DNA from: DATJFH01 sp035495815
GTDB taxonomy: Bacteria > Acidobacteriota > Terriglobia > Bryobacterales > Bryobacteraceae
DNA length: 38,278 nt
Direction: 5' to 3'
Assembly: GCA_035495815.1 (NCBI GenBank)
Contig: DATJFH010000118.1
Span: 1-38,278, forward strand
Part shown: in pieces, positions 1-8,074 of the stretch
Numbering within the stretch: position 1 is the stretch's first letter
Layout of the letters: each line of letters starts with the position of its first letter
Program-made: the position numbers and the translations under genes
The notes under the pieces: model-generated
The model's input: the letters and a program-made list of their open reading frames with translations, nothing else
What the model was told of the DNA's origin: nothing
The model's database searches: none

Positions 1-193
1 CGTGTATTGCGAGAGTTGTGATTCTTCAAAATCAGCCGAGATCGCGGGTGCACAAATTTAGCTGAAAATGTTTCCGGGTTGTGGCGGCTGAGCGGGTGGA
101 ACGAGGGTTGCCGGAAAAGAACATGCAGAAGTCACGCCGTAGTCACACGGACTTTCGGAGCCTCTGAACTTGTTCAAAAGATTTTAGATAATC

Positions 194-269
194 TGGTGAG
201 CCGGGCGGGACTCGAACCCGCGACCCTTTGATTAAAAGTCAAATGCTCTACCAACTGAGCTACCGGCCC
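194..269 (-). tRNA. tRNA-Lys (anticodon TTT)
   Basis: The reverse complement folds as a full 76-nt cloverleaf. The acceptor stem GGGCCGG pairs with CCGGCTC (one G-U pair), followed by discriminator A and an encoded CCA end. The D arm carries the usual GCTC...GAGC pairing. The anticodon stem TTTGA/TCAAA encloses loop CTTTTAA, giving anticodon TTT for lysine. The T arm has loop GTTCGAGTC. An AT-rich stretch follows the 3' end (positions below 194) and contains the small palindrome GAACAAGTTC, which might help termination. No other RNA gene is adjacent. Confidence 0.97.
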
Positions 270-435
270 AACTAAAAAGTCAACCACTTAGAAGCGTAAG
301 CCCTGAATTTGAAGCCTTTGACCAAGGAGGGTCTGTTGACGCTTTTCGAGCAGTTTCTACAGGACCGATTATACCTCAGGAACATGAGCCCAGCGACGAA
401 TTCGCTCCCGGCGTGTTCGGAAGCAGAGCTGTGAC

Positions 436-441
436 TACAAT
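436..441 (+). promoter_or_regulatory. -10-like hexamer TACAAT, leaderless start for the tannase gene
   Basis: TACAAT lies exactly six bases before the GTG at 448, so the expected transcription start falls on the start codon. No Shine-Dalgarno sequence and no good -35 are visible. The in-frame alternative ATG at 472 would cut into the signal peptide. This is inference from spacing only. Confidence 0.4.
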
Positions 442-447
442 GGTCTG

Positions 448-1944
448 GTGAAAGTAACTCCGGTTCTTTGGATGACGGTTATCTGCGGGCTGGCTGCGCC
501 GGCGTATTCCGCGTCCTGCGGCAGTCTGGCCTCTCTTTCGCTTCCCGGCGCGAGGATTACCCTCGCGCAAGTGGTATCCGCCGGTGGTTTTTCGGCCCCC
601 GAAGGCGGACGGCCCGGCGCCTTCAAAACCCTCCCCGAGTTCTGCCGCGTGGCCGCGACTCTGACGCCGTCGAGCGATTCGGACATCAAAGTCGAAGTCT
701 GGCTTCCCGCCGCCGGCTGGAACCGCAAGTTCCAGGCGGTCGGCAACGGCGGTTGGGCGGGCGTGATCAGCTACGCGGCCATGGCGGAAGCCGTCAGATC
801 GGGCTATGCCACGGCGTCCACCGATACGGGCCATTCCACAAAAGGCGGCGACTTCGCCCTCGGACATCCGGAGAAGCTGATCGATTTCGGATGGCGGTCC
901 GAGCACGAGATGACCGTCAAGGCCAAAGCCATCATCGAGGCCTTCTATGGCAGCGCGCCGAGGCGATCCTACTGGAACGGATGTTCGACCGGCGGACGAC
1001 AGGCGCTCAAGGAAGCGCAGATGTTTCCCGGCGATTTCGACGGCATCATCGCCGGAGCCCCCGGGAACCGGACCGCCATGGCCATGTGGATCGCCCATGC
1101 CCTGCTGAAGGATCCCGCCAGCTATATCCCGCCGGCGAAGTATCCGCTGATTCACCGGGCGGCCCTCGATGCGTGCGACGCCCGCGACGGCCTCGCGGAC
1201 GGGCTGATCGACGATCCCTCGCGCTGCAGGTTCGATCCCGGCGTGCTGCTGTGCAAAGGGGCGGAGGGTACCGATTGCCTCACCGCGCCCCAGGTGGAGG
1301 CGGCCCGAAAAGTCTACCTGCCCGGCAGAAATCCGCGCACCGGCGCGGAGCTGTTCGGCTCTCTGACGCCGGGAAGCGAGCTGGGATGGAAGGTCATGGG
1401 CGGCGGACCGGAGCCGTATGCCGCCATCCTCGACCAGTTGCAATACGTGGTGTTCAAGGATCCGGCCTGGGATTGGCGGACGTTCGATTTCGACAAGGAC
1501 AACGCGCGCTTCGAGCGCCCGGAGAATCTGGTCATGAACGGCACGGACCCGAACCTCGGAAAGTTCATCGCGCGCGGAGGCAGGCTGCTGATTTACCACG
1601 GCTGGAACGACCAGAATGTTTCGCCCTACAACTCCGTCAAATATTTCAAGACCGTGCAGGACACCCTGGGCGGCTCGTCGAAGATTGCGGAGAATGTCCG
1701 GTTGTTCATGGTCCCCGGCATGGCGCACTGCAGCGGCGGGGAAGGTCCCAACGTTTTCGATAAAGTGGGAACCCTCGACCGGTGGGTCGAGGAGGGCAAA
1801 GCCCCCGATAGCATCCTCGCCTCGCACAGCACGGATGGCAAAGTCGACCGGACGCGACCCCTGTGCCCCTATCCGCAGGTGGCCAGGTATAAGGGCACGG
1901 GCAGCATCGACGATGCCGCCAACTTCGTGTGCCGATTGCCGTAA
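448..1944 (+). CDS. Secreted tannase/feruloyl esterase family protein
   Basis: This 498-aa protein probably hydrolyses ester bonds in tannin-like or feruloylated plant material outside the cytoplasm. Residues 1-22 form a Sec signal peptide. The fold is alpha/beta hydrolase with the family's CS-D-HC arrangement: Cys179-Ser180 in GCSTGG (nucleophile), Asp388 in GWND and His427-Cys428 in MAHC, where the two cysteines are known to form a disulfide that brings Ser and His together. An Asp-rich, calcium-loop-like stretch (about 241-257) sits in the lid region, as in fungal feruloyl esterases. Length is typical. GTG 448 is chosen because it keeps the signal peptide and is preceded by TACAAT; the ATG at 440 is out of frame and stops after three codons. 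The gene is monocistronic and convergent with the VWFA gene, with a 20-bp gap. The substrate (gallate, ferulate or terephthalate-like ester) cannot be read from the sequence. Confidence 0.9.
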   Translation: MKVTPVLWMTVICGLAAPAYSASCGSLASLSLPGARITLAQVVSAGGFSAPEGGRPGAFKTLPEFCRVAATLTPSSDSDIKVEVWLPAAGWNRKFQAVGNGGWAGVISYAAMAEAVRSGYATASTDTGHSTKGGDFALGHPEKLIDFGWRSEHEMTVKAKAIIEAFYGSAPRRSYWNGCSTGGRQALKEAQMFPGDFDGIIAGAPGNRTAMAMWIAHALLKDPASYIPPAKYPLIHRAALDACDARDGLADGLIDDPSRCRFDPGVLLCKGAEGTDCLTAPQVEAARKVYLPGRNPRTGAELFGSLTPGSELGWKVMGGGPEPYAAILDQLQYVVFKDPAWDWRTFDFDKDNARFERPENLVMNGTDPNLGKFIARGGRLLIYHGWNDQNVSPYNSVKYFKTVQDTLGGSSKIAENVRLFMVPGMAHCSGGEGPNVFDKVGTLDRWVEEGKAPDSILASHSTDGKVDRTRPLCPYPQVARYKGTGSIDDAANFVCRLP

Positions 1945-1964
1945 TCTCAGCGTCTGCCGGGCGC

Positions 1965-3662
1965 CTACTTGGGTGCGGCAGGGGAGCGGACCGGGATTTC
2001 CTTTAGACCCTGCGTGCGGGCGATCACCGTCCCCGTATTGCCGGTATTGGCGTCCCGCACGGCGACTTTCAACTGGTAGCCGGCATCCGCCAGGTCCAGA
2101 TCCCTCATCATCAGCAGGCCCCGCTGCATGGCCGCCGCGTACGTCTCCTGCTTGAGATTGACTTCCATCGCGTCGCCCGTGATCACCGGAGGCTTCTCGG
2201 GCGACCCCTGCTGCACGAACAGCACTTCCAGCTTACCGGTCCAGCGGTCCTCCTTTTTCTGCAGCTGCACGTTGCGGACATCCACCAGCAGCACGACGCG
2301 CATTTTGCCGGCCTTGGGCAGGTTCGGCCCTACGCGGAGCGTCAGCCCGAGCGTCGTCGATTCGAGCGGACTCCACAGCGCTTCCTTGAACGCGGCCTTT
2401 TTCTCCTTCTCTGTCAGCGGCTGGTCGGCGAACGCGAAGTAGCCGAGCCGGTGGCGCACATTGGTTCCCTTGCGGTCCACCTGTACTTTCAGTTCGTGGA
2501 ACTTCCCGTCCCACACGCCGTGCGCGGGATAAAAGCCGAGCACGTAGGTCACGCGCGAATCCTCGATAGCCCCGCGAATGGCGCCTTTGAGATCGTTGCT
2601 GTTGTAGTACGCCTTGCCGCCCGTGCGCTGCGCCAGCGCCTCCATCGTGTCGTGTGAGTTCTGGATCGCGCGCATACCCTTGGTCTGCGGGCCCGCTTGC
2701 GGTCCTTTTCGCGGATTCGCGCTTCCCCTGCTGGTGGAGCTGAAGCCGGGATCGCCCATCAGCCCGCGCGCGTCCACCGGATATACCGCCAGGCTGGCCG
2801 CGTTCAACGCCCTGGCAGCCTGCTCCATCTCGTCCGAGAAGGTGCGCTTCTCCTGTGTGTCGCTCACGTTGAATTCGTCAAGTCCCATCTGCATGGGGAA
2901 TCCGCCCGAAATCCAGATCAGGTTCTTGCGGCCGGGAATTCGCGACACGTGGTTGGCGATCGCCTGGACAGCCGCAAGCGTCGTCTGGACCCGGTTCACC
3001 GTCTGGTAGTCTGCGATCTTCTGGTCGGCTTCCCGCATCCACTGGTCGAGTTCCTCGTCTCCGCTGTTGGGCTCTTCCGGGTTGGAATCCGCGACTTCGA
3101 TATTGATGCGGTCTTTGTACTTGCTTAGGACGCGGAGAATCGAGGAGGAGTCGGTGGTGAAGTCGTGCAGCGTGCGCAGCTCCCGGCCGAGTGCATACAC
3201 AGCCACGCGGTCCCCCGGCTGCAATTGAGCCAGGAACTTGATCAGTTGCTGTTTGGCGTAAACCTGGTCTTCGAACCTGGTATTCAGGCCGTCGAGCAGC
3301 ATTACCGTCACGCTGTTCGGAGCCTTGGGACGTAATTCGACGCGGTTGGTAAACGTGTTCTGCGGCAGCGGCGCAACCGTCTGAGCCTTCTCGCCGGCGA
3401 ACAGGGCGGACTCCATGGAAAAGGTGGCGATCTGCTGGCGCTGCTTGTTGTCGAAGACCGTGAAATCTTCTCTCTTCAGATCATCGACCGGTTCGTTCTT
3501 TCTGCCGTGCACGACGACATTGATCTGAACCAGGTGGGTGGTGACTTTCAGGACGGGCGTGGTTCCCTCTCCGGACGCCGCGGGCGGCTTCGGCGCCGGT
3601 GTCTGGGCGGAAAGCAAAAACATGCCGAGACACGCAAGAATCGGCGGAGTGGAGCAACCCAT
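1965..3662 (-). CDS. VWFA-related (acidobacterial type) secreted protein
   Basis: This 565-aa protein starts with a hydrophobic signal sequence (about 1-20) and a Pro/Ala linker. A short beta-rich segment follows (VxVxVxDxxxxPV-like, about 38-75), then a von Willebrand factor A domain (about 115-300). Its metal site looks degenerate: Asp124 sits in LLDGLNT rather than a clean DxSxS. The segment GRKNLIWISGG (about 244) is typical of the VWFA-related family that is greatly expanded in Acidobacteria. The C-terminal part (about 370-555) is beta-rich and of unknown role. It probably binds a protein or glycan in the periplasm or at the surface. A perfect TATAAT lies seven bases upstream of ATG 3662, with no Shine-Dalgarno sequence. 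The gene stands alone between convergent and co-directional neighbours. Confidence 0.88.
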   Translation of the reverse strand: MGCSTPPILACLGMFLLSAQTPAPKPPAASGEGTTPVLKVTTHLVQINVVVHGRKNEPVDDLKREDFTVFDNKQRQQIATFSMESALFAGEKAQTVAPLPQNTFTNRVELRPKAPNSVTVMLLDGLNTRFEDQVYAKQQLIKFLAQLQPGDRVAVYALGRELRTLHDFTTDSSSILRVLSKYKDRINIEVADSNPEEPNSGDEELDQWMREADQKIADYQTVNRVQTTLAAVQAIANHVSRIPGRKNLIWISGGFPMQMGLDEFNVSDTQEKRTFSDEMEQAARALNAASLAVYPVDARGLMGDPGFSSTSRGSANPRKGPQAGPQTKGMRAIQNSHDTMEALAQRTGGKAYYNSNDLKGAIRGAIEDSRVTYVLGFYPAHGVWDGKFHELKVQVDRKGTNVRHRLGYFAFADQPLTEKEKKAAFKEALWSPLESTTLGLTLRVGPNLPKAGKMRVVLLVDVRNVQLQKKEDRWTGKLEVLFVQQGSPEKPPVITGDAMEVNLKQETYAAAMQRGLLMMRDLDLADAGYQLKVAVRDANTGNTGTVIARTQGLKEIPVRSPAAPK

Positions 3663-3669
3663 TGGATTG

Positions 3670-3675
3670 ATTATA
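3670..3675 (-). promoter_or_regulatory. Consensus -10 TATAAT, seven bases before the VWFA start codon
   Basis: On the minus strand TATAAT is followed by seven bases and then ATG 3662. A transcript from it would begin at or one base before the start codon. The -35 region is GC-rich and unrecognisable. The match to the consensus is exact, which makes this the best of the leaderless candidates in the window. Confidence 0.5.
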
Positions 3676-3777
3676 GCCTTCGAATTGCGCCCGCCCGCGG
3701 TCCGGACTCACGATCGTGTTGCCTTTGACCTCCCGCCTCGACCACCGCCGCCATGTAGCGTGGCCCGGCGACGGTTA

Positions 3778-4299
3778 TTAGCGGGCTGTCCGCGTCTTCG
3801 GGCCCGTCGACCGCAACGCCTCCTGATTGACTTTCTGCATCGCAATCTTGGTGAGCTTCTCGTCCGCCATTCGCTCTTCCTCGAGCGTCTGCTCGAGCAG
3901 CTTGGCCGACTTGATCAGGCCCAGCGCCTCGGCCATCGCGCGCGCGCATCCATAGCCGGCCATCTCGTAATGCTCCACCCGGTTGGCAGCGGCGATCAAA
4001 CCCGCGTCACGCAGAGCCGAGGGCTCCACGTTGTCGATCATTTCTTCTCCCTCTTCGATCAGTCCCTTCATTGCTTCGCAGGTGTCGCCCTTAGCCTTCT
4101 TGCCGATCTCCTCGAACACCTGCTCCAGCCGTTGGAGCTGCCCCTTGGTCTGCGTCAGGTGGTCTTCGAATGCGCTGCGAAGATCGCTGCTCGTGGAGGC
4201 GTCCGCCATCTTCGGCAACGCCTTCACCAGCCGCTCTTCGGCATCGTATAAATCCTGAATCTGTTCAATGAATAGATCTTCCATGCTTTCGATGCGCAT
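3778..4299 (-). CDS. DUF892 (YciE/YciF-like) ferritin-like protein
   Basis: This 173-aa, all-helical cytoplasmic protein begins with the family's opening motif (MEDLFIEQIQDLYDAEERL, about 6-24). It carries regularly spaced acidic/His positions expected of a ferritin-like di-iron bundle: an early Glu, a Glu-Asp-His (EDH) group near residue 46 and the EHYE motif near residue 109. The family is linked to stress response and iron/oxidant handling, but the chemistry is poorly established. The start is supported by a clear Shine-Dalgarno sequence (AGAGAGG about eight bases upstream), unlike most single genes here. The C-terminal tail is basic (GPKTRTAR). The gene diverges from the radical SAM gene at 4413 across a 113-bp spacer. 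Confidence 0.9.
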   Translation of the reverse strand: MRIESMEDLFIEQIQDLYDAEERLVKALPKMADASTSSDLRSAFEDHLTQTKGQLQRLEQVFEEIGKKAKGDTCEAMKGLIEEGEEMIDNVEPSALRDAGLIAAANRVEHYEMAGYGCARAMAEALGLIKSAKLLEQTLEEERMADEKLTKIAMQKVNQEALRSTGPKTRTAR

Positions 4300-4400
4300 A
4301 ATGGTACCTCTCTCTGGCCGCGTGCACTTTCAGCGCCAGCGCCAACCCTTTACGGGGGAAGCGGGCTCCACGGCCGACCGTGTAAAAGCTGCCCCACCGA

Positions 4401-4406
4401 TACAAT
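4401..4406 (+). promoter_or_regulatory. -10-like hexamer TACAAT before the radical SAM gene
   Basis: TACAAT, six bases, then GTG 4413. Hexamer and spacing are identical to those before the tannase gene at 448. There is no convincing -35. AAAGG lies too close to the GTG to act as a normal ribosome binding site. Confidence 0.4.
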
Positions 4407-4412
4407 AAAGGC

Positions 4413-5270
4413 GTGGCCTTTGCCGTTTTCCAAAACGAGGTGAAGAGCATCCTCAGCGCCACCTCCGGATTCATTGCCCAGGCCGGGTTTACCCACTCGC
4501 TGACGCCGGCGCGCAACTGCGGATTTGCCTGCCCTTATTGCTACGTCCCAACCATGGGGATCTATGGCGGACTCAAGCCGGAAGACTGGCGGAACTGGGG
4601 CAGATTCACCACTTTCAAGAGCAACGCGCCGGAGCTGCTGGCCCGCGCGCTGCGTCCGGATCAAGTCATTTATTGCTCACCGCTGGTCGATCCCTACCAG
4701 CCGGCAGAAGCCGGCGAGCGCATGATGCCCCGCCTGCTCGACGCCCTGCTCCTGCGCCCGCCGCGCGTCTTCACCATACAAACCCGCGGCCCTTTGATCC
4801 TGCGGGATTTGGAGCGCCTGACAGCCCTGGCTGCCCGGACGCGCCTCCGCGTCAGCTTCTCCCTCACCACCGACCGGGAGGACGTCCGCCGTCTCTATGA
4901 GCCCCTCTGCGCTCCGATCGAGGAACGGCTTGCCGTTCTGAGCCGCCTTCGCCAGGCCGGTATTCCCGCTTTCGCCACGCTGGCTCCGCTGCTCCCCTGC
5001 GATCCGGAGGCTTTGGTTGACCGTGCCCTCGACGCCACCGGACGCGACCTGATCTGCGATCCGTTCCATATCCGCGAGACCAAGCCCGGCGGCGCAACCA
5101 CTCGCGAGGCCGCTTTGCGGATCAGCGCCGTACGCGGCTTCTCCGACTGGCATCGTCCCGAGTTCCAGGCACGGGTGGTGGCCCGGCTGCGGGCCCGCGC
5201 CCAAGCCGCCGGACACCGCCTGGAAACGGGTGTGACGGCCTTCCGCATGCTGGCTGAGGTCCCGCTATGA
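4413..5270 (+). CDS. SPL-family radical SAM protein
   Basis: This 285-aa protein has the radical SAM cluster motif CxxxCxxC at Cys36, Cys40 and Cys43 (CGFACPYC), followed by YVPTMG. This matches the SplB/COG1533 branch that includes spore photoproduct lyase. It should bind a [4Fe-4S] cluster and cleave S-adenosylmethionine to a radical. Downstream segments (CSPLVDPYQPAE, TIQTRGPL, SFSLTTD) fit the TIM-barrel core of this branch. It is not a spore photoproduct lyase on this evidence; non-sporulating bacteria carry many SPL-like proteins of unknown substrate. The GTG start is taken from the upstream TACAAT. The stop overlaps the ATG of the aldehyde dehydrogenase gene (ATGA at 5267-5270), implying co-translation and perhaps a shared pathway. 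Confidence 0.88.
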   Translation: MAFAVFQNEVKSILSATSGFIAQAGFTHSLTPARNCGFACPYCYVPTMGIYGGLKPEDWRNWGRFTTFKSNAPELLARALRPDQVIYCSPLVDPYQPAEAGERMMPRLLDALLLRPPRVFTIQTRGPLILRDLERLTALAARTRLRVSFSLTTDREDVRRLYEPLCAPIEERLAVLSRLRQAGIPAFATLAPLLPCDPEALVDRALDATGRDLICDPFHIRETKPGGATTREAALRISAVRGFSDWHRPEFQARVVARLRARAQAAGHRLETGVTAFRMLAEVPL

Positions 5271-6781
5271 ACGCCTCTGAAATTCTTTCGCGTCTCGAGA
5301 TCGAACCGGTCAACTCCGGCGCCTGCGGCCGCGAATGGATCGAAAAGCCCTCGGGCGGCGAGCTGATTTCGCGAAATCCGGCGACCGGGGAGGAGATCGC
5401 GCGCGTCCGGATGGCGGGGCCGGCGGACTGCGACAGCATCCTCGCCGCCGCCCGGGACGCCTTCTGCCAATGGCGGCTCGTGCCTGCCCCCAGGCGCGGA
5501 GAGATTGTCCGCCAGATCGCCGCCGAACTGCGCGATCTGAAAACGGAGCTAGGCTCCCTGGTAACTCTCGAAATGGGGAAAATCCTCGCCGAGGGGCTGG
5601 GCGAAGTGCAGGAGATGATCGACATAGCCGATTTCGCCGTCGGCCTGTCGCGCCAGCTTTACGGCTTGACCATGCCCAGCGAACGGCCCGGCCATCGCAT
5701 GTACGAGCAATGGCACCCGCTGGGACCGGCCGGAGTCATCACGGCCTTCAACTTCCCCGTCGCGGTATGGTCATGGAACGCCTTCATCGCGGCGGTGTGC
5801 GGCGATTGCGTCGTCTGGAAACCGTCCGAGGAGACGCCGCTGACGGCGATCGCCGTCCAGAAAATCTGCCGGCGCGTGTGCGCGAAGCACGGCGTCACCG
5901 GCGTCTTCAATCTGCTGGCGGGAGAGGGCGGCACGGTGGGAGAGGCCATGCTTGCGGACCCCCGGCTGCCGCTCGTCAGTTTTACCGGCTCGACTCGCGT
6001 GGGACGGCGCGTCGCCACCACCGTCGCCACCCGCTTGGGACGAACCCTGCTCGAGCTCGGAGGCAACAACGGCATCGTCGTTCTGGACGACGCCAATCTC
6101 GACCTCGCCCTGCCCGCCATCCTGTTCGGCTCCGTCGGAACCGCCGGGCAGCGCTGCACCACCACCCGGCGGCTGTTCCTGCAGCGTGGAATCGCTTCCA
6201 GGCTTACCGCCGCCCTCGTCCACGCCTATGGCCAGATCCGCATCGGCGACCCGCTCGATCCGCAAACCCTCATGGGTCCGCTGATTCATGCGGCCGCGGT
6301 CGAGACAATGATGGGAGCGCTCGAAACCATCCGCCGCCAGGGCGGAGAGATCTTGTACGGAGGCCGCCATCTCTCGGGCTGCTTCGTTGAGCCCGCTCTG
6401 ATCCGGGCGGATCATTCGATGCCGATCGTCCGCGAGGAGGTGTTCGCGCCGATTCTGTATGTCATCGAAGTCGAGGATCTGGAGCAGGCCATCGCCTGGC
6501 ACAACGACGTGCCCCAAGGTCTGTCGTCGGCGATTTTCACCGACAGCCTCGCCGCCGCCGAGACCTTTCTCTCCGCTCGCGGCAGCGACTGCGGAATCGC
6601 GAATGTCAACATCGGGACCAGCGGCGCGGAGATCGGCGGGGCCTTCGGCGGAGAGAAGGAGACAGGCGGTGGACGGGAATCAGGCAGCGACGCATGGAAG
6701 GCCTACATGCGCCGTCAAACCGTGACCATCAATCCTACCTCCGAGCTCCCGCTCGCTCAAGGCATTCAATTCGCACTGTAG
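5267..6781 (+). CDS. ALDH7-type aldehyde dehydrogenase (aminoadipate semialdehyde dehydrogenase-like)
   Basis: This 504-aa protein is an NAD(P)-dependent aldehyde dehydrogenase. Catalytic Cys297 sits in GQRCTTTRR, a form characteristic of the ALDH7/antiquitin branch, which oxidises L-2-aminoadipate 6-semialdehyde (piperideine-6-carboxylate) in lysine breakdown. Glu263 (LLELGG) is the general base and Asn162 (FNFP) stabilises the thiohemiacetal. The cofactor-binding segments WKPSEETPL and FTGSTRVG are present. Length is normal. Translation is coupled to the radical SAM gene by ATGA. No lysine aminotransferase or other lysine gene is adjacent, so the lysine role is inferred from the family only. 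The gene ends 45 bp before the convergent TPR gene. Confidence 0.9.
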   Translation: MNASEILSRLEIEPVNSGACGREWIEKPSGGELISRNPATGEEIARVRMAGPADCDSILAAARDAFCQWRLVPAPRRGEIVRQIAAELRDLKTELGSLVTLEMGKILAEGLGEVQEMIDIADFAVGLSRQLYGLTMPSERPGHRMYEQWHPLGPAGVITAFNFPVAVWSWNAFIAAVCGDCVVWKPSEETPLTAIAVQKICRRVCAKHGVTGVFNLLAGEGGTVGEAMLADPRLPLVSFTGSTRVGRRVATTVATRLGRTLLELGGNNGIVVLDDANLDLALPAILFGSVGTAGQRCTTTRRLFLQRGIASRLTAALVHAYGQIRIGDPLDPQTLMGPLIHAAAVETMMGALETIRRQGGEILYGGRHLSGCFVEPALIRADHSMPIVREEVFAPILYVIEVEDLEQAIAWHNDVPQGLSSAIFTDSLAAAETFLSARGSDCGIANVNIGTSGAEIGGAFGGEKETGGGRESGSDAWKAYMRRQTVTINPTSELPLAQGIQFAL

Positions 6782-6826
6782 AACGCGCGCTGCGATTTCG
6801 GCGGCCCCGGCAGGATTGCCCCCAGG

Positions 6827-7972
6827 TTACGCTGTTGCCCGGCCGACGGCGACCTCTCGTATTTTCCTGGCGCGTTCCCGGGCGGAGGCCGCCTCGCCGG
6901 CCAGGCCGGCTTGCTCCGATATGGCCGCCAATGTCTCCAGCGCGCTCGCCAGCTCCATGGCCGGCTTTCGCTCCAGAATCAGAATCGCCGCCTGCGCCGC
7001 TTCTCCCGCCCTGGCAAGACGGCCCAGCGACATGGAAACGGACGCCAGGTGGTGATAGGCGTCCGCCAGTTCCGCCTCGCTCCCGCCCACCTGCCTCTCC
7101 CGCAGGGTCAGCATCCGTTCATAGAGAGCGGACGCCTGCTCCAGACTTCCGGATTTCTCACAGGCCAGGGCCAGGTGATAAAGGCTTTGCGCCACCGCGG
7201 GCGAATCCGCGCCCAGGGTCTTTTCCTGTATGGCCAGCGCCCGCTCCAGGTTCCGTAAAGCCTCGACGTGGTTTCCCTCCCGCTGTTGGGCCGCGCCCAG
7301 CTCGGTCAGCATGCGGCCGGTCTCGGCGTGCTCCGGGCCGAAAGCCTGCTCATGGAGTTCCAGCGACCGGGCGAAATGAGGCGACGCCGCTTGATAGTCG
7401 TTGGCGCTGTGAAATGCCAATGCGAGCCTTTGGCGGCGCCTGGCCTGCCGTTCCAGGTTTGGCTTGGCTCGCCGTTCCTCGATGCTCAGGGACTCCTGCA
7501 ACACAGCCTGCGCCAGCGGGTGGTTGCCGGCTGCGTGATGAATGGCCGCCAATTCCTCCAGGCAAAAACCGTATTCGTCGGGATCCTGCCCCTTCGGGTC
7601 CAAAACCATCGCAATCGCGCCGGTCACCGTTTCCTCGGCCTGCGCAAACTTGCCTTGTTTCCGCTGGGCTTCGGCGAGACGGCGCAGCATCCGGACCCGC
7701 CAAATCCGCGGCCGGCGCTGCTGATCCGCCTGCCCTAGCGCCAGAATCAGTAATTTTTCCGCTTCCGGATGGTTCCCGACCTTAAGCTGAAGCTCCGCCC
7801 CGTCAGCTCCGGCATCCCGCTTTTTTTTCCACTTGGCGAAAATCGGGTAGGTCCACATGAACAGATTCATCATCCCGATCGTCAAAACCAATGAGTTGCG
7901 GACCTGCCCCAAACTGGTGATGGTGAGGCTAAGGATCGTCACGACCGCCAGGATCATCCGATAAGAGGGCAT
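6827..7972 (-). CDS. Membrane-anchored tetratricopeptide repeat protein
   Basis: This 381-aa protein has two short hydrophobic N-terminal segments (about 6-22 and 28-45) followed by a positively charged KWKKKR stretch. That predicts an inner-membrane anchor with the bulk of the protein in the cytoplasm. The rest is helical TPR repeats of the kinesin-light-chain-like kind (A..L..LA..Y...G....A...YE), about seven to eight copies, probably a protein-protein interaction scaffold. The reading frame is open further upstream to a TTG at 8047, but ATG 7972 is preferred because the added residues look non-coding and would intrude into the promoter of the divergent S55 gene. The partner is unknown. Confidence 0.82.
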   Translation of the reverse strand: MPSYRMILAVVTILSLTITSLGQVRNSLVLTIGMMNLFMWTYPIFAKWKKKRDAGADGAELQLKVGNHPEAEKLLILALGQADQQRRPRIWRVRMLRRLAEAQRKQGKFAQAEETVTGAIAMVLDPKGQDPDEYGFCLEELAAIHHAAGNHPLAQAVLQESLSIEERRAKPNLERQARRRQRLALAFHSANDYQAASPHFARSLELHEQAFGPEHAETGRMLTELGAAQQREGNHVEALRNLERALAIQEKTLGADSPAVAQSLYHLALACEKSGSLEQASALYERMLTLRERQVGGSEAELADAYHHLASVSMSLGRLARAGEAAQAAILILERKPAMELASALETLAAISEQAGLAGEAASARERARKIREVAVGRATA

Positions 7973-8042
7973 ACGGGGATTTTCGGCGGGCGGGGCCACA
8001 ATCTTTACGGTAGTATGCCGGGGCGACCCGCAGGCTTCATAG

Positions 8043-8048
8043 TACAAT
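8043..8048 (+). promoter_or_regulatory. Possible -10 TACAAT of the S55 peptidase operon
   Basis: TACAAT in the 102-bp divergent spacer would give a transcript starting near 8055 with a 20-base leader before ATG 8075. CGGAG (8056-8060) is within that leader but rather far from the start. The -35 is not recognisable. Confidence 0.3.
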
Positions 8049-8074
8049 CAAATTACGGAGTACCCGATTCAAAA

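Noticed and set aside
2..61. Short plus-strand open frame at the left edge with a CESC motif
   Set aside because: Only 19 codons before a stop; too short to support a gene.
376..1827. Long minus-strand open frame (483 codons) opposite the tannase gene
   Set aside because: It is a shadow in GC-rich DNA. The plus strand has a signal peptide and full catalytic motifs, while this frame has only Arg/Gly/Ala-rich sequence.
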